Counted from the stretch's first letter, positions 26,036 through 34,309 are shown. The stretch is DNA of 64,000 nt from Prochlorococcus marinus XMU1402 (GCF_017696205.1 NZ_JAAORD010000001.1:930001-994000), one strand, 5' to 3'. Numbers and translations are program-made. Notes: generated by a model not told the origin, from the sequence alone.

Positions 26036-26428
26036 CTAATTATTCTCAAAAGTTGGTAAATAGAGTTCCCTATTTGATGCAATTAAACCTTCTTCTTTAA
26101 AAAAAATCTCTAGGTCTTTTAGATCATTTATATCTACAAATTCACCACAATTATCTAATATATTATTATGGGTGAAATTCCATAAATCAGCCAAATATTC
26201 GTCATCATCAGGAAATGCTACAAATTTCAAATATGTATTATTCAATGCATACTCACTAGCAAAATCAGAATCTAAACCTTCCCTCTTTGCATCACAAAAA
26301 ACTTTAGCAAATCTTTTGCCTACAGAAGTTTGAGCACTTGATAAATCTAAATTACCTTGCATAGCATTTACATTTATTGGTGCAATAAAAAAAATTATTG
26401 GCAGAAAAATAGATACTAATATAAACAA
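26036..26428 (-). CDS. Small secreted protein, paralogue of the one at 6897
   Basis: The start is TTG at 26428 (no ATG follows the in-frame stop). A signal peptide (FILVSIFLPIIFFIAPINVNA) precedes a domain with GKRFAKVFCDA, EYALNNTYLKFVAFPDDD and LDNCGEFVD. The Cys and helix spacing agree with the protein at 6897-7319. An exported small protein of unknown role. Confidence 0.6.
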   Translation of the reverse strand: MFILVSIFLPIIFFIAPINVNAMQGNLDLSSAQTSVGKRFAKVFCDAKREGLDSDFASEYALNNTYLKFVAFPDDDEYLADLWNFTHNNILDNCGEFVDINDLKDLEIFFKEEGLIASNRELYLPTFENN

Positions 26429-26598
26429 GAAAAATTTCCTTTAAAAATTTCAACTCAACATAAACTAGCAAAAAAAGTAATCAATTAGGCATATTTAAGT
26501 AAAAGCACTTCTTATAAATTAAGAAATAAATAGAAAACATAAAATCAGCTCCATATCTGAATTTATAATAAAAAAAGATTAAATAAATTTAAAACTAT

Positions 26599-27606
26599 AT
26601 GTCTTCAAATATAAGGCTAAAAGGAAGGGGAGTTAACAGGATAATTGCTAGTAAAGTAATGCTATCTCCATTAGCAGGAGTTACAGATAACATTTTTAGA
26701 AGACTTGTACGTAAATGGGCTCCAAACTCTTTACTTTTTACAGAAATGATAAATGCAACAAGTCTTAAAAAAGGATATGGCACACAAAAAATCAATCAAA
26801 TAGATTTAGAAGAAGGTCCAATTGGAGTACAAATATTTGATAATAGGCCATATGCTGTTTCTGAAGCTGCAAAACAAGCTGAGGACTCTGGAGCTTTCTT
26901 AATTGATATAAATATGGGATGTCCAGTAAAAAAAATTGCAAAGAAAGGTGGTGGCAGTGCCTTAATTAAAGACCGAAAACTTGCTATAGAATTAGTAAAA
27001 AATGTTGTAAAAGCTGTTAGGGTTCCAGTAACAGTAAAAACTCGACTCGGATGGGATAGTAAAGAAGAAAATATAGAGGATTTCTTATTTAAATTACAAG
27101 ATGCGGGAGCAACGATGATCACACTTCATGGAAGAACTAGAAAACAAGGTTTTTCAGGCAAGTCAGATTGGGAAATGATCGGGAGACTTAAAAAGTTGTT
27201 GGAAATTCCAGTAATTGCTAATGGAGATATCAAAAATCCAGATGACGCTCTTAATTGTTTAAAAAAAACAAATGCTGATGGTGTAATGATTGGACGAGGC
27301 ATTTTAGGATCCCCATGGAAAATAGGAGAAATAGATTATGCCCTTAGAAAAAATAAAAATTTTAAAGAACCAAACACAGAAGAAAAACTATATTTAATTA
27401 TTGAGCATCTTGATGAATTAATAAAAGAAAAAGGAGATCACGGATTGCTAATTGCAAGGAAACATATCTCATGGACATGCAAAGACTTTAAAGGAGCATC
27501 AAATTTGAGAAATAACTTGGTTAGAGCTGTTGACAAAAATGAAGTTAAAAATTTAATAATTAAAATGATTAAAACTTTGAATAATGAAAAAAATAGATTA
27601 GCTTAA
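26599..27606 (+). CDS. tRNA-dihydrouridine synthase (DusB/NifR3-like)
   Basis: A FMN-dependent TIM barrel: VMLSPLAGVTDNIFRRL, the conserved TEMINATSLKKG, catalytic Cys108 in DINMGCPVKKI, VKTRLGWDS, TLHGRTRKQGFSGKSDW and the phosphate-binding GRGILGSPW. It reduces uridines in tRNA D-loops. Length 335 is normal. A DUF2470 gene follows after 18 bp. Confidence 0.95.
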   Translation: MSSNIRLKGRGVNRIIASKVMLSPLAGVTDNIFRRLVRKWAPNSLLFTEMINATSLKKGYGTQKINQIDLEEGPIGVQIFDNRPYAVSEAAKQAEDSGAFLIDINMGCPVKKIAKKGGGSALIKDRKLAIELVKNVVKAVRVPVTVKTRLGWDSKEENIEDFLFKLQDAGATMITLHGRTRKQGFSGKSDWEMIGRLKKLLEIPVIANGDIKNPDDALNCLKKTNADGVMIGRGILGSPWKIGEIDYALRKNKNFKEPNTEEKLYLIIEHLDELIKEKGDHGLLIARKHISWTCKDFKGASNLRNNLVRAVDKNEVKNLIIKMIKTLNNEKNRLA

Positions 27607-27624
27607 AACAAATTTATTTTTTAA

Positions 27625-27882
27625 ATGAAAATTATTAGTAAAGAAACAAGTAAAAGAGTTTGTGATCACATGAACAATGATCATATAGATTCAGTGCACA
27701 AATATCTTATTCATTATGGGAATATATCAAGGTTTGAGAATGCTTATATGGAAGAAATTAATAATAGTTATATAAAAATCAATTACGATGGCCAATCAGC
27801 AATTATCAATTTTAAAAATGAAATATCTGAAGAAGAAATTCATTCAACTTTAGTATCAATGATTAAAGACATTAAAAAATAA
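27625..27882 (+). CDS. DUF2470-domain protein (85 aa)
   Basis: VCDHMNNDHIDSVHKYLIHY is the hallmark of DUF2470, the C-terminal domain of pyridoxamine-phosphate-oxidase-like haem-utilisation proteins, here standing alone. Relatives bind haem or tetrapyrroles through the His-rich helix; that role is inferred. It follows the dihydrouridine synthase gene closely. Confidence 0.85.
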   Translation: MKIISKETSKRVCDHMNNDHIDSVHKYLIHYGNISRFENAYMEEINNSYIKINYDGQSAIINFKNEISEEEIHSTLVSMIKDIKK

Positions 27883-27901
27883 AATAATTTATAAAAAAAT
27901 T

Positions 27902-28066
27902 CTAATTTTTATTTTCATAGTAATCAGTTATCTTTTTACATTCTTCAAATGAAAGCATGCTTAATCTAGATGTGGCTTTTATTTTTAGAATTGCACAAAC
28001 AGCTAATAAGTCCGAGCTATCAACATAAAGTGCTTCAGAAAGTTCTAGGACCCTAAGACCTTTCAT
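27902..28066 (-). CDS. Small soluble protein (54 aa)
   Basis: ATG (complement of 28064-28066) gives MKGLRVLELSEALYVDSSDL followed by LAVCAILKIKATSRLSMLSF and a Glu/Lys/Tyr tail. It is well balanced for a folded helical protein and fills the gap between convergent neighbours. Not recognised. Confidence 0.6.
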   Translation of the reverse strand: MKGLRVLELSEALYVDSSDLLAVCAILKIKATSRLSMLSFEECKKITDYYENKN

Positions 28067-28110
28067 TAGTTTTAAAAAAATCTTTTTCTAAATTATCAAG
28101 AACCTTGAAA

Positions 28111-28347
28111 TCAATGGGCAGCATTTTTCCCTAAACCTGCTACGAATGGAAAAGTTTGTTCATCTCCAAAAATATCTTCTGCTGAAGAATTAGAAATATT
28201 ATTTTTTTTAGTATCAGGCTTAATTTCTTTAATTTCATTAGAAATATTATCTTTAATGTTATTTTCAATTTCTTTTGCTAATAAATTATTCGTATTAGAA
28301 AATATTGAAAAAACTAATACACATAAAAACAAAATAATTCTTTTCAT
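28111..28347 (-). CDS. Small secreted protein (78 aa)
   Basis: I take ATG at 28347 because it starts a signal peptide directly (MKRIILFLCVLVFSIFSNTN, cleaved near LLAKE); an ATG at 28377 would add ten residues. The mature part is Lys/Asn/Ile-rich and ends AGLGKNAAH. Not recognised. Confidence 0.5.
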   Translation of the reverse strand: MKRIILFLCVLVFSIFSNTNNLLAKEIENNIKDNISNEIKEIKPDTKKNNISNSSAEDIFGDEQTFPFVAGLGKNAAH

Positions 28348-28450
28348 AAAAAAAAATTTATCTAATACTATTGTCATATGCCAATAAGGTTATTTAGAAA
28401 AACTAGATAACTTTAAAACAAATCTAAATAAATCAAAATAAAGAAATTAT

Positions 28451-28687
28451 TCATCTTCCCAACTTATTTCTATTTTTAAATCTAATTAAAAAATAAAGAC
28501 CTAGTAATAAAAGAATTGCCAAGGAGTACTGATTAAGAAAAACATAAACTACATAGACGAGAAATGGGAATAAACAAGCCCTCTTGAAATTTAATTTTTG
28601 TTTCTTTGACATATTTTTCCAATTTAAATATTCTTCCCACTGAAAAATCTTCTTCATTTTTCTACTTCTATTTTTACGATTAAACAT
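28451..28687 (-). CDS. Small membrane protein (78 aa)
   Basis: A basic N-terminus (MFNRKNRSRKMKKIFQWEEY) is followed by two hydrophobic segments (FPFLVYVVYVF and SLAILLLLGLYFLI) and an Arg/Lys tail. Not recognised. Confidence 0.5.
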   Translation of the reverse strand: MFNRKNRSRKMKKIFQWEEYLNWKNMSKKQKLNFKRACLFPFLVYVVYVFLNQYSLAILLLLGLYFLIRFKNRNKLGR

Positions 28688-28791
28688 AAATTTATAAATA
28701 TAGTTTTGCTGGATCTTATATTAATAAAATATTAATCTACAATATCAAAATAAGTTTTTTTTCATTGAATAAAAATATTTTTAAATAAAAG

Positions 28792-29211
28792 ATGAACTCA
28801 AAACCAGTTTGGAAAATAGAAAAAATTGTTTTACCTCAACATGCAGATCATGCAGGCGTAATGTGGCACGGTAATTATTTTAATTGGCTTGAAGAAAGCC
28901 GAATAAAAGCATTTTCAGAAGTAGGTATAAGTTATTTCGAACTAACTAAAAATGGCTTAGATTTACCTTTAATCAATACTTCAATAAAATATAAATCTCC
29001 TTTATTCCTTGGTGAAAAAATAATAATCGAGAGCAAATTTAACATTGATAAAAGTCCTAGGATTAATGTAATTTCAAAATTTCTTGACAAGAAAAATCAA
29101 ATCTTAACGATTGGTGAAGTCAATTTAGTCTTAATAAATAAACTGAATTTTTCTATAATAAGAAAAAGGCCAGATTTCCTATCGGAAGCCTTTAGTAAGT
29201 TAAACGGTTGA
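28792..29211 (+). CDS. Hotdog-fold acyl-CoA thioesterase (4HBT family)
   Basis: The family motif appears as HADHAGVMWHGNYFNWLEES, with Asp19 in the catalytic position, and PLINTSIKYKSPLFLGEKII follows, matching 4-hydroxybenzoyl-CoA thioesterase-like proteins. In cyanobacteria such enzymes include the DHNA-CoA hydrolase of phylloquinone synthesis, so that is a reasonable but unproved role. Confidence 0.87.
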   Translation: MNSKPVWKIEKIVLPQHADHAGVMWHGNYFNWLEESRIKAFSEVGISYFELTKNGLDLPLINTSIKYKSPLFLGEKIIIESKFNIDKSPRINVISKFLDKKNQILTIGEVNLVLINKLNFSIIRKRPDFLSEAFSKLNG

Positions 29212-29253
29212 AATTATTATCCGCCAATTGAATGATTTATTAAATTATTAATT

Positions 29254-29451
29254 ATGAATATATTTCAAGTTATTGATTCTTATCAATATGAAATGGAATC
29301 AAGATATCAAGAAAAATCAATGCTTACAAATCTTTTTACAGATCATAAATTTATAGGGTGGTTAGGGTTGTTCATAGTATTTTTCTCTATCTTTGCAATT
29401 TTTGTTTTTCAATTTCTTGAGTGGGAAAGTAATGACAATAATAAAAGTTAA
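29254..29451 (+). CDS. Hypothetical one-helix membrane protein (65 aa)
   Basis: A polar N-terminal half (MNIFQVIDSYQYEMESRYQE) precedes a C-terminal helix (FIGWLGLFIVFFSIFAIFVF) and a short acidic end (EWESNDNNKS). Not recognised. Confidence 0.5.
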   Translation: MNIFQVIDSYQYEMESRYQEKSMLTNLFTDHKFIGWLGLFIVFFSIFAIFVFQFLEWESNDNNKS

Positions 29452-29491
29452 GAAGATTTAATGCTTATAATTCAACTGAATGACTTAAAAA

Positions 29492-29743
29492 ATGGCTATC
29501 TACTTAAAAATAACTAACCCTACAGAGGTTGTAAAAAAAAAGACCTCAAAATGGCTTTCAGATATTACACCTGAAAGAATTGATAGAAAGTTGGTCGAGG
29601 ATGAAGTAATAAAAGGCATTATCGAGCAATTAACATTAGAAGGCATAAAAGGAGAAATATCAGCAATTAATGGTTTTGAAGTAAATGAATCTTCAGTAAT
29701 AACAAAAAATAATTTTGTTATTAGAAAAACAAAAACTTTTTAG
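29492..29743 (+). CDS. Hypothetical protein (83 aa)
   Basis: A soluble protein beginning MAIYLKITNPTEVVKKKTSK with a helical ERIDRKLVEDEVIKGIIEQL and a beta-rich C-terminus. It lies 20 bp upstream of the Mrr-like nuclease in the same direction, so the two may be translated together. Not recognised. Confidence 0.55.
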   Translation: MAIYLKITNPTEVVKKKTSKWLSDITPERIDRKLVEDEVIKGIIEQLTLEGIKGEISAINGFEVNESSVITKNNFVIRKTKTF

Positions 29744-29763
29744 ATCGAAAATAAAAATCAATA

Positions 29764-30630
29764 ATGAAAATTTTTATTTTTATTTTTTTTATCATTCTTT
29801 TAATTTTTATAATTGCAAGGGATTATCAAATTAAAAAGAAAAAGTTTAAATTAAATAATGCCTTAAATTCCAATTTCTTTATTCAAACAATTAATAATTT
29901 AATAGAAGAAAACAAATACAATTTGTTAGAGGAGAGGATCAGATTAAGGGAAATAGATGCCTACGGTAACGAGGATTATAAAAAATGGATTGGAAATCCG
30001 CCCCTTGATGAAAAAGCTATTGAGAAAAATATATTAAATGGTTCTAAGCGATTTAAAGAGGGTATACCATACTTCTGGGAAAAAATAATTTTAAAAAAAT
30101 TTGGCAGTTTGGAATTATTTTTCGAAAAGTGGAGATCATATTGTAATGAAAATCCTACTATTGATGATGAGATAATTGGATCTATTAGAAAGCTCGAGAT
30201 TGAAGATTGGTTTGTATTTATAGCAAGTCAAATAGAGAAATCATGCTTAAACCTAATAGAAAAAAACTACTCAAGTAAAAACAAGGAAAACTACAAAAAA
30301 GGTATTAGATTTGAAAATCATTGTATGGAAATTCTCAAACAAAATGGCTGGGAAGTAAAAGAAACCCCTAATACAGGAGATCAAGGGGTTGACTTAATTG
30401 CTTCAATAAATGATTTGAGAATATGTATTCAATGCAAAGATCATGAAAAAGCTATTGGAAATAAAGCAGTTCAGGAAATTTCAGCTGGTAAATTATTTTG
30501 GAAAGGTACACATGCAATAATAGTCTCAAAATCAGGCTTTACAAAGTCTGCTCATCAATTAGCAAAATCAAATAAAGTGGAACTAATCAATGAATATCAA
30601 TTAAAAGATATAGAAAAGTTTATTGTTTAA
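29764..30630 (+). CDS. Membrane-anchored Mrr-type restriction endonuclease-like protein
   Basis: An N-terminal membrane anchor (IFIFIFFIILLIFIIA) is followed by a helical middle and a C-terminal Mrr_cat domain: GIRFENHCMEILKQNGWEVK, then TGDQGVDLIAS with the catalytic Asp, and RICIQCKDH, where Q-x-K completes the D-QxK active site. GTHAIIVSKSGFTKSAHQLA is typical of the last part. Such anchored nucleases are widespread and thought to act in DNA defence or repair. No methylase is nearby. Confidence 0.85.
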   Translation: MKIFIFIFFIILLIFIIARDYQIKKKKFKLNNALNSNFFIQTINNLIEENKYNLLEERIRLREIDAYGNEDYKKWIGNPPLDEKAIEKNILNGSKRFKEGIPYFWEKIILKKFGSLELFFEKWRSYCNENPTIDDEIIGSIRKLEIEDWFVFIASQIEKSCLNLIEKNYSSKNKENYKKGIRFENHCMEILKQNGWEVKETPNTGDQGVDLIASINDLRICIQCKDHEKAIGNKAVQEISAGKLFWKGTHAIIVSKSGFTKSAHQLAKSNKVELINEYQLKDIEKFIV

Positions 30631-30635
30631 ATAGT

Positions 30636-31040
30636 TTATATCAATTGTGTTAAGCCCTCTTTGTAAAGTAAAAGTGTTGTAAAAATTCCTGAGGCCCACA
30701 TTAAACCTCTAGCTGTTGGGATATTAAATACATATGCACCAATATATAAAAAACGAAAAATAGGGTGAATCAATGCTGCGATTATTGCAATATTAGAGTC
30801 AGTTAAAGTAATCAAACAAAGAAGACATGCTGGTGCATGCAGGGAAATACTTTCCCAACAATTTTGATGACACCAAACTGCCCTTTTCCCAAATGAAGGT
30901 AATTCATCGAATAAAGCCCTTGGAGCAGACATATTTTCAACAGAATAACCTGCTTTAACTCTCCCTATAGTTAATGGAATAATTGATAATAAAACAACTC
31001 CAACTGATAGACAAAGGCTCCAGGCAAAAGCTACTTGCAT
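30636..31040 (-). CDS. MAPEG family membrane protein
   Basis: A 134-residue four-helix membrane protein with the MAPEG pattern: a first helix (LCLSVGVVLLSIIPLTIGRV), the conserved polar loop (FGKRAVWCHQNCWESISLHA with the Glu and Asn region), then AALIHPIFRFLYIGAYVFNI. Characterised members act on eicosanoids or glutathione; bacterial relatives are of unknown function. Confidence 0.85.
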   Translation of the reverse strand: MQVAFAWSLCLSVGVVLLSIIPLTIGRVKAGYSVENMSAPRALFDELPSFGKRAVWCHQNCWESISLHAPACLLCLITLTDSNIAIIAALIHPIFRFLYIGAYVFNIPTARGLMWASGIFTTLLLYKEGLTQLI

Positions 31041-31158
31041 ATGATTTAAATAATATTATTAGCTTAATAATTGAAGCTCATATTCGTGATAAATGAAAAA
31101 TCATTACCATAGATAAAACGTTGCAAAAAATGCTGTAATTTATATAAAAAAATCATTT

Positions 31159-31284
31159 ATGGATATTTCAAAGATAGTTTTAATTTTTGGCATAAGTTTA
31201 CTAATATATTTTGCTTTTCTGTTCTTAGGATTTTTTCTTAAGAATAAAAATCTAAAGGCACAGAATCTAAAAAAAGAAGAATAG
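31159..31284 (+). CDS. Small one-helix membrane protein (41 aa)
   Basis: ATG at 31159 gives MDISKIVLIFGISLLIYFAF followed by LFLGFFLKNKNLKAQNLKKE. A membrane helix with a basic tail; not recognised. Confidence 0.5.
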   Translation: MDISKIVLIFGISLLIYFAFLFLGFFLKNKNLKAQNLKKEE

Positions 31285-31415
31285 ATTATTAACGCCAGGG
31301 AAATTTACTATTTTCTCAATATTTTTATATCTTTTTGGATATATTTCGTGGAAATAAAATTTGATCCAAATAATAATAAGGGATATTTGAAATTAAATAA
31401 GGCAGTTGCTGGTAT

Positions 31416-31709
31416 ATGAAAAAATTTTATAAATTTCTTAAAAGTTTTCTATTTATATCACTTTGGCTTATTTTATCTTCATTTTTAACCAAATATTGGA
31501 ATACCTTACATTGGGAATATATTTACTTAAATTTTAGAATTATATTTGATAAAGAATTTTGGTTTGTTGTAGAAAAAATTCTTTTAGGATTTGATATTGG
31601 TTATTGGCTAGAAGAAGCTCTAAACTTCTTAAGTTATGAAATACCAAAAGAATCATTTAAATATTTACCAATTTATTTCGTATTAAAATCTATTTGGATA
31701 AAGAATTAA
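31416..31709 (+). CDS. Hypothetical membrane protein (97 aa)
   Basis: Aromatic-rich, with a membrane helix (FLFISLWLILSSFL) and further hydrophobic stretches (WFVVEKILLGFDIGYWLEEA). It ends 9 bp before the stop of the convergent PAP gene. Not recognised. Confidence 0.5.
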   Translation: MKKFYKFLKSFLFISLWLILSSFLTKYWNTLHWEYIYLNFRIIFDKEFWFVVEKILLGFDIGYWLEEALNFLSYEIPKESFKYLPIYFVLKSIWIKN

Positions 31710-31718
31710 TTTATATTT

Positions 31719-32261
31719 TTAATAGATTTTAATAAATTCCTTAAAATTCTTGAACAAAGTAGGTGAATTTATTTTTCTTAAAACAAATAAAGTGCCTTTA
31801 TCACCCCTGCAGATTCTAAGCTTATTACTTAAATAAGTTATCTCTAACCACCCTAATTGTTCGTTATTTATTTCTTTCATAGCCTTTATATTTTTTCTTC
31901 CAAATTTAGGACCTATAACACCAGCATGTGTAAATTTGACCCCAATTTTTTTTTCATTTATGTAATTAAGTCTTATTAAAATACCTGTACCGATAATTGA
32001 TTTTATTCCTCTAGGTTTAAGTAAATTAAGACCATTTAAATTAAAGGGATCAAGAATTTGAAGGTTATCTATAAAAGGTGAATATTTTAAAAAAGGACTA
32101 TTAGAACTACTCCACCTAAGCTCCCAAACACCTTTTAAATCATTTCTGTCTTCGCTAAAGGAAAAATTATGATCAACTTCAAGTTGTTCGGCAATAGTCT
32201 TTATACTTTCTGAATTCGGAGATTTAAGAAGTAAATTTAATAAATCATCTTCGGATTCCAT
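31719..32261 (-). CDS. PAP/fibrillin family protein (180 aa)
   Basis: The fibrillin (plastid lipid-associated protein) pattern is visible: DLKGVWELRWSSSNSPFLKY, then LQILDPFNLNGLNLLKPRGI and a later IGVKFTHAGVIGPKFG. It is a lipocalin-like barrel thought to bind hydrophobic molecules at thylakoids. Length is normal. A second member lies at 34690. Confidence 0.8.
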   Translation of the reverse strand: MESEDDLLNLLLKSPNSESIKTIAEQLEVDHNFSFSEDRNDLKGVWELRWSSSNSPFLKYSPFIDNLQILDPFNLNGLNLLKPRGIKSIIGTGILIRLNYINEKKIGVKFTHAGVIGPKFGRKNIKAMKEINNEQLGWLEITYLSNKLRICRGDKGTLFVLRKINSPTLFKNFKEFIKIY

Positions 32262-32339
32262 TTAATAACCGCTGAGTATATAGCTAAGGATAAATACTTA
32301 CCCTCATGTGCTATATTCTACCCAGAATATCTTGATTTG

Positions 32340-32624
32340 ATGACAAAGAGCTATTGGCTAAAGAAAATTTCAATTCCAAATGCTGATTTATTTCTGGAAT
32401 ATATTAGGACAGTATTGCCTTGGATTAAATCTGTGGGAGGAGTAATAGTGAAAAGAGATTTAATACAAGAATCAACCTCAAATGAATGGGATGGAGGGCA
32501 ACTTGGATTAGTAATAGAATTCGAATCAAAATTTGCTGCTAAAAAAGCATTTTATTCTGAAGTATTTCAAAAATATCTGCAGTCCAGAGATTTAATGGAA
32601 CTAGTTACTATAAGTACTCTTTAA
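32340..32624 (+). CDS. DUF1330-like protein (94 aa)
   Basis: ATG at 32340 is preferred to the TTG just before it. WLKKISIPNADLFLEYIRTV, the middle GGVIVKRD, and LVIEFESKFAAKKAFYSEVF resemble the dimeric alpha/beta-barrel DUF1330 fold, whose function is unknown. Confidence 0.65.
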   Translation: MTKSYWLKKISIPNADLFLEYIRTVLPWIKSVGGVIVKRDLIQESTSNEWDGGQLGLVIEFESKFAAKKAFYSEVFQKYLQSRDLMELVTISTL

Positions 32625-32760
32625 AAAATCAACCAATAACGATCTCACACAAACAACTTATAAGTATTTATTACTATTAAATTATTTATGTAATATTTAT
32701 AACTTCACTAGTAATAGCATATTTTGCAAAATTTAATTGTAAAAGTAATTCGTTAATCAA

Positions 32761-32940
32761 ATGAACTATTCAACAGAAAAGGACGATTATTTGATGACAA
32801 CTCCATATACAAAAAAAATTCAGCAAAAATTTGAAAAGGTTAAATCTTTTTTAGAGCAAAATGGTTTTAATCCTTCATCAGAGAGTTTAATGCAAGATAT
32901 AGTTAGCTCAGAAGAATATATTGCTAAAAATGGCTTATAA
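32761..32940 (+). CDS. Hypothetical protein (59 aa)
   Basis: ATG at 32761 gives MNYSTEKDDYLMTTPYTKKI then QQKFEKVKSFLEQNGFNPSS and ends in KNGL. The helical, Lys/Glu-patterned sequence reads as coding. It ends 4 bp before the stop of the convergent psb34. Not recognised. Confidence 0.55.
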   Translation: MNYSTEKDDYLMTTPYTKKIQQKFEKVKSFLEQNGFNPSSESLMQDIVSSEEYIAKNGL

Positions 32941-32944
32941 AATA

Positions 32945-33124
32945 TCAGAATATATTCAAAGTCCTTAAATAATAAAAACCGCCTATTAGAAAAGGTAATA
33001 ATATTCCAATAAATAAAAATATGGATTTCTTTGATTCGCCTTCTGATATGGGGTTAATTTCTGGTTCAATTGCAAAACCATTTTGTCTACCACCGCTTTC
33101 GGTTGTATAACCTTTTTTATTCAT
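32945..33124 (-). CDS. psb34: Psb34-like photosystem II assembly protein (ssl1498 family)
   Basis: The 59-residue product starts MNKKGYTTESGGRQNGFAIE and continues PEINPISEGE, closely matching the N-terminal arm of the ssl1498/Psb34 family (YTTE.GG..N.FA.EP). A single helix follows (SIFLFIGILLPFLIGGFYYL). Psb34 binds the CP47 side of photosystem II during assembly, near where high-light-inducible proteins bind. I recognised it by the arm motif; the C-terminal helix is divergent. Confidence 0.8.
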   Translation of the reverse strand: MNKKGYTTESGGRQNGFAIEPEINPISEGESKKSIFLFIGILLPFLIGGFYYLRTLNIF

Positions 33125-33209
33125 AAGAAAAATAATCTAAGCAGATTATCTCATGTAAAAACTTATTTAAAAAAATTTTTTACATTTAGAATTAAACTAA
33201 TCATATGAT

Positions 33210-33344
33210 CTAATAATTGATTTCGATTTGAGATTTCAATTTGGCAGCTTTTTTTAAAAGACCTACAACTTCCTTACGGCCAGTTGCAAACTCAGCCTTG
33301 TTAAGTAACTCACTATATTTTTTTGTGATTTCTCTATGATTCAT
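33210..33344 (-). CDS. Small basic protein (44 aa)
   Basis: ATG (complement of 33342-33344) gives MNHREITKKYSELLNKAEFA followed by TGRKEVVGLLKKAAKLKSQI and EINY. A charged two-helix peptide with balanced codon use. Not recognised; it could bind nucleic acid or a protein partner. Confidence 0.5.
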   Translation of the reverse strand: MNHREITKKYSELLNKAEFATGRKEVVGLLKKAAKLKSQIEINY

Positions 33345-33430
33345 TTTGAATGTTGTGTTCTACAAATTATAAAGTTACTAAAAATATTTTTTGTATAAAA
33401 GATATCAAAATATAGTTTAAGTACCTTTAC

Positions 33431-33733
33431 CTATTTAAACCAACCTTTTTTCTTTGGTTTAATCTCTTCTTTAATAACTTCTTTTTTTCTCCCAAATAAT
33501 CCCTTTTTTTGGACTGGTAAATTCGCTTCAACAGGTTTAGATTTTCTGTTAAATAAGCCTTTTTTTTGTTCTTTTTTAATTGATTCTTTTGTGTCGGAAA
33601 TCTTTATTTTTTTAGAATTTGATTTTGAATTTTTGGGTTTTCTATCTGCGAATAAAGTTTGATATACAAAAAAACCAAAAACAGCAAAGAAGCCTAATGC
33701 CTGTACTAGAGCAGTTCCAAGATTATCAAACAT
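33431..33733 (-). CDS. One-helix membrane protein with repeated KKGLF motifs (100 aa)
   Basis: A hydrophobic N-terminus (ALVQALGFFAVFGFFVYQTL) precedes a long basic tail. The tail carries a short motif three times: KKGLFNRK, KKGLFGRK and KKKGWFK. It starts immediately upstream of the stop of the gene at 33734 (adjacent bases), so the two are coupled. Not recognised. Confidence 0.55.
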   Translation of the reverse strand: MFDNLGTALVQALGFFAVFGFFVYQTLFADRKPKNSKSNSKKIKISDTKESIKKEQKKGLFNRKSKPVEANLPVQKKGLFGRKKEVIKEEIKPKKKGWFK

Positions 33734-33919
33734 TTAGGCCTCAACTTTGTATAGTGATTCTTTTTCTTTCGCTTCTATGCATTTTTTATCATCAGACAAG
33801 CATTCAATTTCTGCCTTCTTATCAGTATGAGAACTGCAACCACCTGCATTTGCATTAGATATTGAAAATAAAGTTAGGCCCCCTAAAATTAAGGCGCATG
33901 AGATGTTAATCGGTTTCAT
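33734..33919 (-). CDS. Small secreted Cys-containing protein (61 aa)
   Basis: I choose ATG at 33919, which starts a signal peptide (MKPINISCALILGGLTLFSI, cleaved after NANA); an ATG at 33955 would add 12 residues. The mature peptide begins GGCSSHTDKKAEIECLSDDK and has three Cys. Similar Cys/His composition is seen in the secreted peptide at 47158. It is coupled to the gene at 33431. Confidence 0.55.
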   Translation of the reverse strand: MKPINISCALILGGLTLFSISNANAGGCSSHTDKKAEIECLSDDKKCIEAKEKESLYKVEA

Positions 33920-34004
33920 GAGTTTTATTTTTATTATGGAAAAATAATTTCGCAATTGCGAAGATAATCTTCTCTTCTGCTAAAAGTATCCCCTTTTTCT
34001 ATAT

Positions 34005-34184
34005 CTATTTGTAGTAATTAACTAAATCGATAATTAGTATTGCTAGTAATGAAAAACCTAAAATGAAAGGTAAATAAGGATATTTATTTAAAATTTGGTT
34101 TAGTTGATTTTTCGATGTTTGTTTTTCCTTTTTCTTTTCTCTAGGTGGTAAGCCTAACTCTTCCCTTCTCTTAGCTTCTCCCAT
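34005..34184 (-). CDS. DUF2839-like small membrane protein (59 aa)
   Basis: ATG at 34184 gives the family start MGEAKRREELGLPPREKKKE and a C-terminal helix (PFILGFSLLAILIIDLV). MGEAKRR...GLPPR is the recognisable DUF2839 opening. The upstream ATG at 34217 would add 11 residues and is less likely. Function unknown. Confidence 0.75.
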   Translation of the reverse strand: MGEAKRREELGLPPREKKKEKQTSKNQLNQILNKYPYLPFILGFSLLAILIIDLVNYYK

Positions 34185-34309
34185 AATTTTTAAACTATTT
34201 AAGACTATTTTATACACTTAGAAAAAGTAGTGTATTGTTCTTGATTTAAATTATTAACGGTTAATTAAGTTTAAATTTTGGATATATTAAAAATATACAA
34301 AAAAATTAC

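Noticed and set aside
33619-33858. 79-residue plus-strand frame
   Set aside because: It lies opposite two minus-strand genes with a signal peptide and a repeated motif; it has no start signal or family.
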